From NCBI RefSeq assembly GCF_024169655.1, contig NZ_JALJWV010000001.1, forward strand, positions 2,857,001 to 2,921,000: a stretch of 64,000 nucleotides of DNA, read 5' to 3'. Positions 17,524 through 26,644 of this stretch are shown in pieces (the stretch's first letter is position 1; each line of letters begins with the position of its first letter). A program made the translations under genes and the position numbers. This DNA comes from Pseudomonas marginalis (GTDB lineage: Bacteria; Pseudomonadota; Gammaproteobacteria; Pseudomonadales; Pseudomonadaceae). The notes under the pieces are model-generated. The model searched no databases and was not told the origin of the DNA. It saw nothing but the letters and a program-made list of their open reading frames with translations.

Positions 17524-18447
17524 TCAGTCGAGCACTTCCGGTTTAACCATCCAGACACTGCATGGCATTTTATACAGTAGCGTTTCGGCGGTGCTGCCGA
17601 GCAGGCGCGATAGGCCGCGATGACCGACCCGGCCCATGACGATCACATCGACGTTGTAGGCATCGGCATAGCTGGAGAGCACTTTGGCCGGGTTACCCAG
17701 GATCATATGGCGCTGTGCCGGCGGAATACCGTTGCGTGCGGCCAGGTCATTGAAGGCCTTGCCCTGTTCGTCGAACAACCGTTTGGCGGCCACTGAAGAG
17801 AAAAACCCGGCGCCGCTGCCAAACCCATACTCCTGGGCCCCCAGGTCGGACAAGTCATGGGCGTAGATCACTTCTACCTCGGCATCACACGCTGTCGCCA
17901 ATTTGACGGCTTCATGCAAGATGCGGTCGTTAAGGCTGTCGTAATGCTCGTCGTGATGGAACGGGTCGACGGCCGCTACGATTTTGCGCGGTAACGCGTG
18001 CAGGGCCCCGCTGACAAAATGCAGTGGCACCGGGCATTCGCGAATCAGGTGGACGTCCAACGGCGTAAACATCAAGCGCGACAGCAGTGACTCATGCTCC
18101 AGCGCCTTGATCACCAACGCCATGGGCTCTTCTTTAAGACGAATCAGGATCTCCTGCAGCGGGCTCTCCACCCAGGCCACTTCGGTGGTGACGGTCAGGC
18201 CGAGCTTGCGCAAGGGCCTGGCCTGATCTTCCAGCCACTGGTGATGGCGCTCAACGTAGCCAATACGCATCTGTTCCAGGGCTTGCTCGTTGACCAGACC
18301 GGCGGTGGCCAGGCCCTCCAGATAGTCGAAGGCGAGGATGTGCAGCGCGGCACCTTCAGCCTTGGCCAGGGCGGCGGCCCGGTCGAAGGCGGGGCTGTGT
18401 TCCATCAGCGGCGAAACCAGCAACAAGTAACGTGCTTGAGCAGACAT
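17524..18447 (-). CDS. Tandem-domain universal stress protein (USP 1)
   Basis: A 307-residue cytoplasmic protein with two UspA folds (about 1-150 and 155-305), as in UspE. The second domain ends in the ATP-binding G-x2-G-x9-GS/T pattern (VIVMGRVGHRGLSRLLGSTAETLLYKMPCSVWMVKP). ATG 18447 is preferred over TTG 18453 because GGGAG lies 7 bases upstream of it. In pseudomonads such proteins are induced under Anr for survival of oxygen limitation. It is divergent from an alcohol dehydrogenase, with two FNR boxes between them. Three paralogues occur later in the window. Confidence 0.93.
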   Translation of the reverse strand: MSAQARYLLLVSPLMEHSPAFDRAAALAKAEGAALHILAFDYLEGLATAGLVNEQALEQMRIGYVERHHQWLEDQARPLRKLGLTVTTEVAWVESPLQEILIRLKEEPMALVIKALEHESLLSRLMFTPLDVHLIRECPVPLHFVSGALHALPRKIVAAVDPFHHDEHYDSLNDRILHEAVKLATACDAEVEVIYAHDLSDLGAQEYGFGSGAGFFSSVAAKRLFDEQGKAFNDLAARNGIPPAQRHMILGNPAKVLSSYADAYNVDVIVMGRVGHRGLSRLLGSTAETLLYKMPCSVWMVKPEVLD

Positions 18448-18530
18448 GGGCAATCTCCCTTGGGTAACCAGCAGATAGCATCGGGCAGTGATGCTTGCCT
18501 CTGATCATGGCGCCGGGCGCTGGCGCCGGT

Positions 18531-18544
18531 TTGACTTGTATCAA
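18531..18544. promoter_or_regulatory. FNR box (one mismatch) upstream of USP 1
   Basis: TTGAC-TTGT-ATCAA, one base away from the TTGAT-N4-ATCAA consensus, 84 bases from the USP 1 start codon. It likely serves the minus-strand promoter of this divergent region. Confidence 0.7.
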
Positions 18545-18608
18545 GTCGCCTTGAGCCCGGGCAATGTCAGCGACATCCGGTCGGGTGCCGCGATCAATCA
18601 GGGGATTG

Positions 18609-18622
18609 TTGATCATGATCAA
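18609..18622. promoter_or_regulatory. Perfect FNR/Anr box upstream of the alcohol dehydrogenase
   Basis: TTGAT-CATG-ATCAA, an exact consensus site and a full palindrome. Its centre is 75 bases before the ATG at 18691, which allows a class II promoter with the site near -41.5 and a leader of about 35 bases. Confidence 0.85.
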
Positions 18623-18690
18623 CTTGCGCGGCGTCACCGCGGTGCAGTCTGAGTGCCATTCAGGCTTTTCCAGACGCAGGAGGTCACGCC

Positions 18691-19764
18691 ATGGCAACCA
18701 TGAAAGCAGCTGTCTTCGTTGAAAAAAACCGCATCGTCCTCGACGACAAACCCATCCCCGAAGTCGGCCCGCTGGACGCCCTGGTGCGCATCACCACCAC
18801 GACCATCTGCGGTACCGACGTGCATATCCTGCGTGGTGAATACCCGGTGGCCAAAGGGTTGACCGTGGGCCACGAACCGGTGGGCGTGATCGAGCGGCTG
18901 GGTTCCCAGGTGCGCGGTTTCGTTGAGGGCCAGCGCGTCATTGCTGGCGCCATCACGCCCAGCGGGCAAAGTTATGCCTGCCTGTGCGGGTGCGGTTCCC
19001 AGGACGGCCCCGACACCCGCCATGGCTTTCGCGCAGCGGGCGGCTGGAAATTCGGCAATACCCTCGACGGCTGCCAGGCCGAATACGTGCTGGTCCCCGA
19101 TGCGCTGGCCAACCTGTGCCCGATCCCCGATGGCCTGAGCGACGAACAAGTGCTCATGTGTCCGGACATCATGTCCACCGGCTTTTCCGGTGCCGAGCGC
19201 GGCGAGGTGAGCATCGGCGATACCGTCGTGGTATTCGCCCTCGGGCCGATCGGCCTGTGCGCGGTGGCCGGCGCCCGGCTCAAAGGCGCGTCGATGATCA
19301 TCGGCGTCGATGGCGTCAGCGAGCGCATGAACGTCGCCCGCGGCCTGGGGGCTACCCATATCGTCGACTTCAAGAAAGGCGATGTGGTCGAGCAGATCCT
19401 CGCGCTGACCGATGGCCGCGGGGTCGATGTGGCCATCGAAGCCTTGGGCACCCAAGGTACATTCGAGTCGGCATTGCGCGTACTGCGTCCCGGGGGCCGG
19501 GTATCGAGTCTGGGGGTGTACTCCAGCGACCTGCGCATTCCCTATGATGCATTTGGCGCCGGACTGGGGGACTACAGCATCGTGTCGACCCTGTGCCCCG
19601 GTGGCAAGGAACGCATGCGCCGCTTGCTCGCCGTGGTGGCCAGCGGCGGGGTGGATCTGTCGCCTCTGGTCACGCACCGTTTCAAACTCGACGATATCGA
19701 GGCAGCCTATGAGCTGTTTGCCCATCAGCGCGACGGTGTGCTGAAAGTCGCGATCACGCCCTGA
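18691..19764 (+). CDS. Zinc-dependent secondary-type alcohol dehydrogenase
   Basis: A 357-residue medium-chain dehydrogenase. Catalytic zinc residues are visible: Cys40 (TTICGTDVH), His61-Glu62 (VGHEPVG) and the Asp in MCPDIMSTGF. The segment between residues 95 and 125 lacks the four-cysteine structural zinc lobe, and the sequence as a whole resembles the thermophilic/clostridial secondary alcohol dehydrogenases (GWKFGNTLDG, LCPGGKERMRRL, LVTHRFKLDDIEAAYEL). The residue after the second Rossmann strand is Asp (IIGVDGVSERM), which points to NAD(H) rather than NADP(H). AGGAGG precedes the ATG. With an FNR box upstream, it likely disposes of reducing power when oxygen is short. Confidence 0.9.
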   Translation: MATMKAAVFVEKNRIVLDDKPIPEVGPLDALVRITTTTICGTDVHILRGEYPVAKGLTVGHEPVGVIERLGSQVRGFVEGQRVIAGAITPSGQSYACLCGCGSQDGPDTRHGFRAAGGWKFGNTLDGCQAEYVLVPDALANLCPIPDGLSDEQVLMCPDIMSTGFSGAERGEVSIGDTVVVFALGPIGLCAVAGARLKGASMIIGVDGVSERMNVARGLGATHIVDFKKGDVVEQILALTDGRGVDVAIEALGTQGTFESALRVLRPGGRVSSLGVYSSDLRIPYDAFGAGLGDYSIVSTLCPGGKERMRRLLAVVASGGVDLSPLVTHRFKLDDIEAAYELFAHQRDGVLKVAITP

Positions 19765-19776
19765 AGGCGCCTGTAA

Positions 19777-21015
19777 ATGACGCAGACCCTGGGGCTGGCA
19801 GGCGCCGCGGCGGCACTGGGCATCGGCATGCTGATCGGCCTTGAGCGCGAGCGCCACAAGGGCGAGGGTGAGCTGCGCGCTTTTGCCGGTCTGCGCACCT
19901 ATTCCATCACTGCGTTACTGGGTTACGTCGCGCAGCAAGTCGGTGGCGGCCTGTTGCTCGGGCTGATCGCCGGGTGCCTGGCCGTGATCGTCAGCACCGC
20001 TTACTGGAAGAGCCGCGACAAAGACCCGGGGATCACCAGCGAAGTCGCGTTGCTCACGGTGCTGGTGCTGGGCGCCTGGTGTGGGGTCGCACCCGAACTG
20101 GCCATCGCCATTGGCGTGGTCATGGCCGGCCTGCTGGCCTACCGCGACAAGCTGCACAACTTTGCCCGCAGCCAATTGACCGATGTAGAAATGCGCGACG
20201 GCCTATTGCTGCTGGTCGTTGCGCTGGTGGTCTTGCCGCTGGCGCCGGATCGCACTATCGGCCCCTATGGGGCACTGAACCCGCGCACCATCTGCACCTT
20301 GACGGTGTTATTGATGGCGGTCGGCGCGGTAGGGCATGTGGCGGTGCGCGCGCTGGGGCCGCGTTATGGCTATGTTGTGGGTGCCATTGCTTCGGGGTTC
20401 GCTTCCAGTACCGTGACCGTTGCCGCCATGGGCCACATTGCCGTCAAAGAGCCGGAGCACCTGCGCACCCTGGCGGCGGCGGCCATTCTCTCGAATATTG
20501 CGACGGTGACCCAAGTGGCGCTGATCCTCGGCACCGTGGAACCGACGCTGCTGTCGCAAATGGCCTGGCCGCTGCTCGCCGGGTTTGCCACCACCGCGTT
20601 GTACGGTGCGTGCCTGATGCTGCGCGCGCCGCCGGCAGGTGCCAGCCAAGCGATCCGGGTGGGCGGCGCATTCGACCTCAAGCTGGCGCTGATCATGGTC
20701 TTGACCCTGAGCGGCATTACCTTCTTGTCGTCGCTGATGCTTTATCACTTCGGCCAGGTCGGCGTGATGTTGACCGCCACCCTGAGTGGTTTTGCCGACG
20801 CCCACGCGTCCATCGCCTCGATTGCCGCCCTGGCTACCAGCGGCCAGCTTTCCCTGGCGTCTGCGGCCATCCCGGTGTTGCTGGCGGTCAGTTGCAACGC
20901 GCTGAGCAAGTGCCTGGTGGCCGGGGTCAGCGGCGGTCGTCGATTTGCGGCCTATGTGATTGCCGGGCAGGTCCTGCTGGTCGGTGCGATGTGGCTGGGC
21001 ACACTGGTCGGCTAG
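19777..21015 (+). CDS. MgtC/SapB family (DUF4010) membrane protein
   Basis: A 412-residue integral membrane protein with about 11-12 hydrophobic helices. The N-terminal MgtC/SapB-like region (LGIGMLIGLERERHKGEGELRAFAGLRTYSITALLGYVA) is followed by the DUF4010 region (about 190-400). MgtC proteins affect magnesium homeostasis and ATP synthase activity in other bacteria; the job of this longer subfamily is not known. It lies 12 bases after the alcohol dehydrogenase and is probably co-transcribed with it under the FNR box. Confidence 0.88.
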   Translation: MTQTLGLAGAAAALGIGMLIGLERERHKGEGELRAFAGLRTYSITALLGYVAQQVGGGLLLGLIAGCLAVIVSTAYWKSRDKDPGITSEVALLTVLVLGAWCGVAPELAIAIGVVMAGLLAYRDKLHNFARSQLTDVEMRDGLLLLVVALVVLPLAPDRTIGPYGALNPRTICTLTVLLMAVGAVGHVAVRALGPRYGYVVGAIASGFASSTVTVAAMGHIAVKEPEHLRTLAAAAILSNIATVTQVALILGTVEPTLLSQMAWPLLAGFATTALYGACLMLRAPPAGASQAIRVGGAFDLKLALIMVLTLSGITFLSSLMLYHFGQVGVMLTATLSGFADAHASIASIAALATSGQLSLASAAIPVLLAVSCNALSKCLVAGVSGGRRFAAYVIAGQVLLVGAMWLGTLVG

Positions 21016-21022
21016 CGTCGCG

Positions 21023-22387
21023 TCAACCCGGGATTTCCAGGGTCGCCCGCAGGCCGCCGGCCGCCAGGTTTTCCAGGCGCACCTGGCCTCCCAGGCGATG
21101 GGCGATGGTTTGTACGATGGTCAGGCCCAGGCCTGCGCCTTGGGCATTACCACGGCTGTAGAAACGCTCGAACAGCCGTTCGCGCTGGCTCTCGTCGATG
21201 CCGGGGCCTTGATCGTCGACGGTGAGCGCGAAACGCTGGGCGTTTTTGCGCAAGCCCACGGTGATCACGCCCTGATCCGGGGAGAAATTCGCGGCGTTGG
21301 TCACCAGGTTGGTCAGGGCGATATTGATCGCGGCGGCATCGGTATTTACGGGGTGTGGACCCTCCTCGACGTCGAATACCAGTTCGAGGCCTTTGCTCAG
21401 CAGCCACGGCGTCAACTGAATCAGGGTTTCGCGCACCGTGGTCGCCAGGTCGATGGCCTGTATCGGCGGTTGCCCGGCGCCGGGTTCCAGGCGCGCCATG
21501 GTCAGCAGTTGGTTGACCAGACGGCTGGTGCGGTCGACGCCAGCGATCAGAAAGGCCAGGGATTCGCGCCGTTCGGTTTCGGTGCCGGCTTCCAGCAGGT
21601 TCTGGGCATGCACGCGCAATACCGCCAGTGGCGTGCGCATTTCATGGGCTGCATCGGCAATGAAGCGTCGCTCGCGGCCGAGCATTTCCTGGATCTGCGC
21701 CAGCATGCGGTTCAGCGCCGCCTGCATCGGCTCAAGCTCCGTGGGCAGCGGGGTCAGTTGCATCGGTTCGAGGGAGCCGGAATGCCGCGCGCGCAGGGTG
21801 GCGGCCATATCGGCCAGGGGCTTTAGACCCCAGCCGATTGCCAGCCAGACCATCGCGGCGAGAATCAGGCTACCCAGTACGTTGGGCCACAAGGTATGCC
21901 GCACGATGCGCTGCACCAGGTCGGTGCGCACATCGTCGCGTTCGCCCACCCAGATCCGCAGGCCGTTGTCCTTGTCCTTGAGGACGAAGCCGCGCCATTG
22001 ACGGCCGTTCAGGTCGTCGACGTTGCTGAAGCCGGGCTGGGTGGGCGCCGGGACAAATGAGGGGGCGCTGGCGGTAAACACCAGCAGTTCGCCCTTGGGG
22101 TTCCACACCTGGAAGGCGACTTTGCTTTCATAGGGGTGCCCATCGACCTTGGGCACTGCTTCGCCCAAGGCTTTGTTGAAGGCGCGGTACAGGTCTTCCT
22201 GGTCTTGGCTGGCCAACGGCATGCTCATCACGCCCTGGAGCAGGCGGGCGTTCTGTGCCAGTTGTGCGTCATAGACTTCGGCGATTTCGTGGTTGCTGTC
22301 ATGCAGGTTGAGCACGCTGATCAACAACAGCCCGGCAAGCAGCAGGCCAATGATCAGGGTCAGGGTACGCCGCCGAATAGAAGTCAT
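21023..22387 (-). CDS. Sensor histidine kinase of the QseC/PmrB type
   Basis: A 454-residue membrane kinase: transmembrane helix 1 (about 8-28), periplasmic sensor region (29-155), helix 2 (about 160-182), HAMP, then the H-box FIADAAHEMRTPLAVLRVHAQ with phospho-acceptor His248, an N-box (NIALTNLVTNAANFSPD), and DDQGPGID with GAGLGLTIVQTIAHRLGG in the ATPase. Its ATG overlaps the response-regulator stop by 4 bases. It is the last gene of a seven-gene operon that begins with the hemolysin-family gene, an unusual place for a sensor kinase. Confidence 0.93.
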   Translation of the reverse strand: MTSIRRRTLTLIIGLLLAGLLLISVLNLHDSNHEIAEVYDAQLAQNARLLQGVMSMPLASQDQEDLYRAFNKALGEAVPKVDGHPYESKVAFQVWNPKGELLVFTASAPSFVPAPTQPGFSNVDDLNGRQWRGFVLKDKDNGLRIWVGERDDVRTDLVQRIVRHTLWPNVLGSLILAAMVWLAIGWGLKPLADMAATLRARHSGSLEPMQLTPLPTELEPMQAALNRMLAQIQEMLGRERRFIADAAHEMRTPLAVLRVHAQNLLEAGTETERRESLAFLIAGVDRTSRLVNQLLTMARLEPGAGQPPIQAIDLATTVRETLIQLTPWLLSKGLELVFDVEEGPHPVNTDAAAINIALTNLVTNAANFSPDQGVITVGLRKNAQRFALTVDDQGPGIDESQRERLFERFYSRGNAQGAGLGLTIVQTIAHRLGGQVRLENLAAGGLRATLEIPG

Positions 22388-23046
22388 CCGCGCTCCTCCA
22401 CCAGGTAGCCGACGCCGCGAACGGTGCGGATCAGCTCGCTGGAGAATTTCTTGCGCAGGTGATGGATATGCACCTCCAGGGTGTTGCTTTCAGCTTCTTC
22501 GTTCCAGCCGTAGAGCAACTGCATCAACTGGTCACGGGTCATGACGCGGCCAGGTGGCGACAGCAGTTCGTGCAGCAGCTGATACTCCTTGGGGGTGAGC
22601 AACACCGGTTCGCCGTGGTAGCTGACTTGTTGCGTGCTCGGGTCCAGGCAGATGCCGGCGTGTTCGATCATGACCCGCGCACGGCCGGCGCTGCGGCGCA
22701 GCAACGCGCGCAGGCGCGCCTTGAGCTCGGCCAGGTCGAAGGGCTTGATCAGGTAATCGTCGGCGCCGGCGTCGAGCCCGGCGATACGGTCTTCGGTAGC
22801 ATCGCGCGCCGTGAGGATCAGCACCGGCAGGTTCGAGCCGCTGTCACGCAGGCGGCGCAGCACCTCCAGCCCATCCATGCGCGGCAGCCCGAGATCGAGC
22901 ACCGCCACGTCAAAGGTTTCGCTGAGCAGTGCATGCAATGCACTGCTGCCATCTTTGAGCCAATCAACGGTGTAGCCCTCACGTACCAGCGCCTGGTGAA
23001 TACCTTCACCCAATGCCTCGTCATCCTCGATCAGTAATAAGCGCAC
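22384..23046 (-). CDS. OmpR-family response regulator of the PmrA/QseB type
   Basis: A 220-residue regulator: receiver with Asp8-Asp9, phospho-acceptor Asp51 (VAVLDLGLP) and Lys in IKPFDL, then a winged-helix DNA-binding domain (LTPKEYQLLHELLSPPGRVMTRDQL...HIHHLRKKF). It starts with GTG (AGGAG 5-6 bases upstream). The partner kinase overlaps downstream. The likely target is the CTTAAG-N5-CTGAAG direct repeat before the operon's first gene, so autoregulation is expected (inference). Confidence 0.93.
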   Translation of the reverse strand: MRLLLIEDDEALGEGIHQALVREGYTVDWLKDGSSALHALLSETFDVAVLDLGLPRMDGLEVLRRLRDSGSNLPVLILTARDATEDRIAGLDAGADDYLIKPFDLAELKARLRALLRRSAGRARVMIEHAGICLDPSTQQVSYHGEPVLLTPKEYQLLHELLSPPGRVMTRDQLMQLLYGWNEEAESNTLEVHIHHLRKKFSSELIRTVRGVGYLVEERG

Positions 23047-23057
23047 GCGGACTCCTG

Positions 23058-23702
23058 TCAGTTGAGTTTTTTGTTGATGTCTGCCAGCACGCTTTCGATT
23101 TCTTTGCGCCGTCCGGCATCGGCGGTTTCCCGGCCAGGTCGTGGGGCTGCCAGCAGCGCTTTTTGCAGGGCATCACGGGCTTCGCCGTAGCGTTTTTGCC
23201 GGTACAGGTGATCACCCCAGAAATACAGACTATCTATGCCCGTCGGGTTCAGTTGCAAGGCCTGTTTGAGTAACTGTTCAGCCTTGTCGGCATCCCCAAA
23301 GCCGATCGGCCAGCCGGGCACCCGATCATACAGTGCGGCCAGGCTGGTATAGGCAGAGCCTTGCAGGGCCTTGGGGTCGAGGGCGAGGGCTTTTTCCAGG
23401 TCGACCTTGGCCGCCTTGACCTTGCTCAACGCGCCAAGCCCGCCCTGGGCACCGGCCCAGCTGCTGCTGACAATCCCGGACCAAATCCAGGCCTCGGCCG
23501 CCTGAGGACGCGTCTGGGTGAAGGCCGTCGCCTGGGAGGCAAGCTGCTCAAAGGCTTGGGCGCGCTGTTCCTCGGGCAGGCTGTATTGAATGTGCGCCCA
23601 GCGCGTCTGGATATCGGTCAGCCGTTGCTGGTCGGCGGCGTCCAGCGCCCAGGTGAGCGGGCTCAAGGCGGTGAGCAGCAGCGCGGCGAAGAGGCGTTTC
23701 AT
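23058..23702 (-). CDS. Exported TPR protein
   Basis: A 214-residue protein with a signal peptide (MKRLFAALLLTALSPLTWA|LDAA) and TPR-like helical pairs (VDLEKALALDPKALQGSAYTSLAALYDR; AEQLLKQALQLNPTGIDSLYFWGDHLYRQKRYGEARDALQKALLAAP). It is expected in the periplasm as a scaffold or interaction partner. The start overlaps the SDR stop by 4 bases and the response regulator follows 11 bases later. Being just before the two-component genes, it might present a signal to the kinase's periplasmic domain (inference). Confidence 0.85.
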   Translation of the reverse strand: MKRLFAALLLTALSPLTWALDAADQQRLTDIQTRWAHIQYSLPEEQRAQAFEQLASQATAFTQTRPQAAEAWIWSGIVSSSWAGAQGGLGALSKVKAAKVDLEKALALDPKALQGSAYTSLAALYDRVPGWPIGFGDADKAEQLLKQALQLNPTGIDSLYFWGDHLYRQKRYGEARDALQKALLAAPRPGRETADAGRRKEIESVLADINKKLN

Positions 23703-24508
23703 GGGTTCAGGTCCTTTTTAACGGGTTTATCGCTCAGGCGGCGTACCAGTGGCAGTTGTTTACGCAAACCACGGTCGACCAGATTCGGCAGCAGGCTGTT
23801 GAGGCGCACAAAGAAGCGCTCCGGCCAGCCCAGGTAAAGATCGCGGCGGTCGTTGGCAATCGCTTTGATCACGGCGGTAGCCACGCTGTGCGGTTCGTCG
23901 ACGTTGGACTTGAGCGCATCGTTCAAGGCCTGCGCCGCCGGGCTGTTCATGCGGGTTTGGGTGGCGCGCGGCGCGACATACAACACACCGACGCGGGTGT
24001 CGGCCAGTTCCCGGCGCAAGGCTTCGGAAAACCCGCGCAGGGCGAACTTGGTGGCGCAGTAGGTGGCATAACCGGGGTAACCGATCGAACCGTAAGTCGA
24101 GCCGACATTCACCACCATCGCGCTCGCGGCTTGCTTGAGCATGGGCAGCAGCAGCTTGGTCAGGCAGATCGGCGCGGTGATGTTCAACGCGAGCATGCCG
24201 TTGATTTCGTTTTCGTCCAGCTGTTCCAGCATGGCGAAGTGGTTGACGCCGGCAGCGTTGATCAGCAGGTTGACGCCGCCGATGGCTTGCGCGGCGGCCA
24301 GCACCTTGCGTCGGTCGTTGAGGAAGGTCAGGTCGGCCCCCACCCAGCACAGTTGCTCCGGGTACTGGGCCAACAAGGCTTCCAGCGGTGCGCGATGACG
24401 CGCCACGGCCAGGACGTGCGCGCCACTGGCGCACAGCGCGGTGGCGATCGCCAGGCCAATGCCACCGCTGGCGCCGGTCAGCACCACACGGGCGTCAGAC
24501 AGTTGCAT
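23699..24508 (-). CDS. Short-chain dehydrogenase/reductase
   Basis: A 269-residue classical SDR. The Rossmann motif is TGASGGIG (11-18), NAAG lies at 84-87, and the catalytic set is Ser137 (NVGSTYG), Tyr150 and Lys154 (YCATK). The C-terminal tail ...ERFFVRLNSLLPNLVDRGLRKQLPLVRRL is long and amphipathic, as in membrane-associated SDRs acting on lipid substrates. The start lies within the 3' end of the diiron gene (14-base overlap). In this operon it could reduce or oxidise the product of the ligase/oxygenase steps; the substrate is unknown. Confidence 0.9.
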   Translation of the reverse strand: MQLSDARVVLTGASGGIGLAIATALCASGAHVLAVARHRAPLEALLAQYPEQLCWVGADLTFLNDRRKVLAAAQAIGGVNLLINAAGVNHFAMLEQLDENEINGMLALNITAPICLTKLLLPMLKQAASAMVVNVGSTYGSIGYPGYATYCATKFALRGFSEALRRELADTRVGVLYVAPRATQTRMNSPAAQALNDALKSNVDEPHSVATAVIKAIANDRRDLYLGWPERFFVRLNSLLPNLVDRGLRKQLPLVRRLSDKPVKKDLNP

Positions 24509-25169
24509 GGGGGGCCTCCCCGATACGCGGCAGGTTGCGGAACATGTCGGTGTAGAGGGCGTACACCACCTTGGATGCGTGGATCACGGCGGCCTGGTCG
24601 GCGGGGTCGTCCAGGCTGTTCATCAAGCGGCGATACGTCTCCATGTGCCCAATGTCCAGGGAACCGTGGGAACTCAGGTAGCTGAATGCCGTCTCTGGCA
24701 GTTGCAGGCGGTCACGGATGCTGCCGGCCGCGTGGGTGGCCAGGGCGATGCTGGTGCCTTCCAGCACATTGACCATGCCAAACAGGCCGACGGGGTTGTC
24801 ACGGGCGATCAGGTCATAGAGGTAGCTGACCATCAACTCGATAGGCAAGCCAGGGCGGCCGTCACGGACCGCGTCCCGGTCGCCACCACAGGCAGCGATG
24901 TCATCGAGCACCCATTGCTCGTGGCCATACTCTTCCTCGATGTACTCGCAGACCGCCTTGCGCAGCCACTCCAGGCGCGAGGGCAGGCGCGCACCGCAAG
25001 CCATCATCAATGGCACGGTGTGCCGCACGTGGTAGTAGGCCTGGGCCAGGAATTCACGGTAGCTTTCCAGGCTGACCTTGCCTTCCAGTGCATCACGGAT
25101 GATCGGCAGGCTGAACAGTGCCTGGCGTTCCTGTTGGGTAGCGTCTTGCAGGGTGTCGAAAAAGTTCAC
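24495..25169 (-). CDS. TenA/haem-oxygenase-like diiron (HDO-type) protein
   Basis: A 224-residue all-helical protein of the TenA/haem-oxygenase-like superfamily. Candidate metal ligands are Glu80 and His83 (EEEYGHE), Glu137 (NVLEGTS), His168 and His175 (SSHGSLDIGHMETY), fitting iron-dependent oxidases of this fold such as UndA and the N-oxygenases, rather than thiaminase TenA. It starts with GTG overlapping the ligase stop. Placed between an acyl/AMP ligase and an SDR, it probably oxidises a carrier- or CoA-bound substrate. The reaction is unknown. Confidence 0.82.
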   Translation of the reverse strand: MNFFDTLQDATQQERQALFSLPIIRDALEGKVSLESYREFLAQAYYHVRHTVPLMMACGARLPSRLEWLRKAVCEYIEEEYGHEQWVLDDIAACGGDRDAVRDGRPGLPIELMVSYLYDLIARDNPVGLFGMVNVLEGTSIALATHAAGSIRDRLQLPETAFSYLSSHGSLDIGHMETYRRLMNSLDDPADQAAVIHASKVVYALYTDMFRNLPRIGEAPHATV

Positions 25170-26644
25170 GATGAGGTTTCCTCGTTGAGTGCAGGGGCAA
25201 GTCGGGATTGATAGCGCGCGACGATGGCGTCACGCCGTGGCCGGCCATTGGCGGTGAGCAAGCCATTGGCGGCGGTAAACGGTTCTTCCAGGCGCGTCCA
25301 GCGATGCACCTGCGCGTAGTCGGGTAGGCTGCTGTTGGCCAGGGCCACGGCGGCGGCCAGTTGGGCGTCGGTGCAGTCGGCGCGATGCGGCCATAGCAGC
25401 GCGTGGTTCTCCGGCAGGGCTTCGCCGTAGACGAAGGCCTGGGCGATGGCGCCGCCCTGGGTCAGCTCGGCCTCAACCCAGTCCGGGTTGACGTTGCGCC
25501 CGTAACTGGTGACGAACTGATGTTTCTTGCGGCCTTTGAGGTAGAGAAAACCGTCGTCATCGAACGCGCCCAGGTCGCCGCTGGGCCACCACTGTTCGGG
25601 CTGTTCGGTCTGCCCCAGGTAACCGAGCAAGGTCGAGCCCTTGATCAGCACTTCGCCGTCCTCGGCGAGGCGGATCTCCACATGGGGCAGCGGTTGGCCG
25701 ACACTGCCTGGCCGTTGCGCACCGGGCCGATTGAGGCACACCACCGAGGCGCATTCAGAGAGCCCGTAACCTTCGAACACCGGCACGCCCAGTTGCTGCG
25801 CCCGTAGCAGCAAGGCCTTGGAGACCCGTGCACCGCCCACGGCAGCAAAGCGCAAACCTTGCGGGTTGAACGCCTTCTGCTCGGCGGCGATGACCAGCAT
25901 CAACAGCAACTGCGGGACCAGGATCAGGCTGTGGGGCTGGCGCACCGCCAGGCAGCCGAGCAATTGCGCGGCATCCACTGCACTGGCGCCCTGGATGCCC
26001 AGGCTCTTCTGGCTGGGCAAGCTCAAGGTGGCGCCGGCATACAGCGCGGCGTAGCACCCCAGGTTCTCGAGCAGGATGGCAAGTGGCAATAATGCCAGGT
26101 GATGACGCGGGTCGCTGGTGTGGCTGGCCTGATACAACTCGCGGGCCACCCGCAGCACGCTGTCGGCGCTCAGGCACACGCCTTTGGGCGTGCCGGTGGT
26201 GCCCGAGGTAAAGGTCACTTTGGCGGTGCCCAGGGGCATCGAAGGGCGGCCTTCGAACGCGCGGCACCAGAAGTCGCCGGTTTTGCGGTAACCGCCGGCG
26301 TGCAATTCGGCTTCCAGGTACGGTTCGGCGATCACGCGCTCGGCGTGGCTCTGTTCCAGGCAGTGGGCGCGCTGGGCAGGGCTGAAGAACGGCGGCAGGG
26401 TCAGGCAGGTCAAGCCTTCGAACAGGATCGCCAGGTCCCACAGCATGGCCTCAACGCCATTGTCCAGGGCCAGGGCCACCACCTTCACGCCTTCAGCGCG
26501 CAGGCGTTCCTGCCGATAGGTCACCTCGGCGAACAGCGCGGTGTAATCCATCTTCAACGTGTCTCCCCACAGGGCGACGGTGCCGTCATTGCGCTCGGCA
26601 TAGCCGCGAAGAACAGCGTGGAAACGGCGGGTTTCAGGCGACAT
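25166..26644 (-). CDS. AMP-dependent acyl ligase (acyl-CoA synthetase family)
   Basis: A 492-residue ANL-superfamily enzyme. Motifs are VTFTSGTTGTPKGV (P-loop-like A3, about 160), FEGYGLSECASVVCLNR (A5, about 290), WWPSGDLGAFDDDGFLYLKGRKKHQFVTSYGRNVNPDWVE (A7/A8, about 365-405). The short C-terminal domain lacks a clear 'GK' catalytic lysine in my reading, although the family's last motif is partly kept (TANGLLTANGRPRRDAI). It activates a carboxylic acid as acyl-AMP. ATG 26644 lies inside the hemolysin-family gene (11-base overlap); an upstream frame to 26785 reads only antisense-like residues. Confidence 0.88.
   Translation of the reverse strand: MSPETRRFHAVLRGYAERNDGTVALWGDTLKMDYTALFAEVTYRQERLRAEGVKVVALALDNGVEAMLWDLAILFEGLTCLTLPPFFSPAQRAHCLEQSHAERVIAEPYLEAELHAGGYRKTGDFWCRAFEGRPSMPLGTAKVTFTSGTTGTPKGVCLSADSVLRVARELYQASHTSDPRHHLALLPLAILLENLGCYAALYAGATLSLPSQKSLGIQGASAVDAAQLLGCLAVRQPHSLILVPQLLLMLVIAAEQKAFNPQGLRFAAVGGARVSKALLLRAQQLGVPVFEGYGLSECASVVCLNRPGAQRPGSVGQPLPHVEIRLAEDGEVLIKGSTLLGYLGQTEQPEQWWPSGDLGAFDDDGFLYLKGRKKHQFVTSYGRNVNPDWVEAELTQGGAIAQAFVYGEALPENHALLWPHRADCTDAQLAAAVALANSSLPDYAQVHRWTRLEEPFTAANGLLTANGRPRRDAIVARYQSRLAPALNEETSS

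Noticed and set aside
24495..25169. Identification of the diiron protein as UndA (1-undecene synthase)
   Set aside because: It shares the superfamily and similar ligand spacing but its sequence around the ligands (EEEYGHE, SSHGSLDIGHMET) differs from what I recall of UndA, and the operon context differs.
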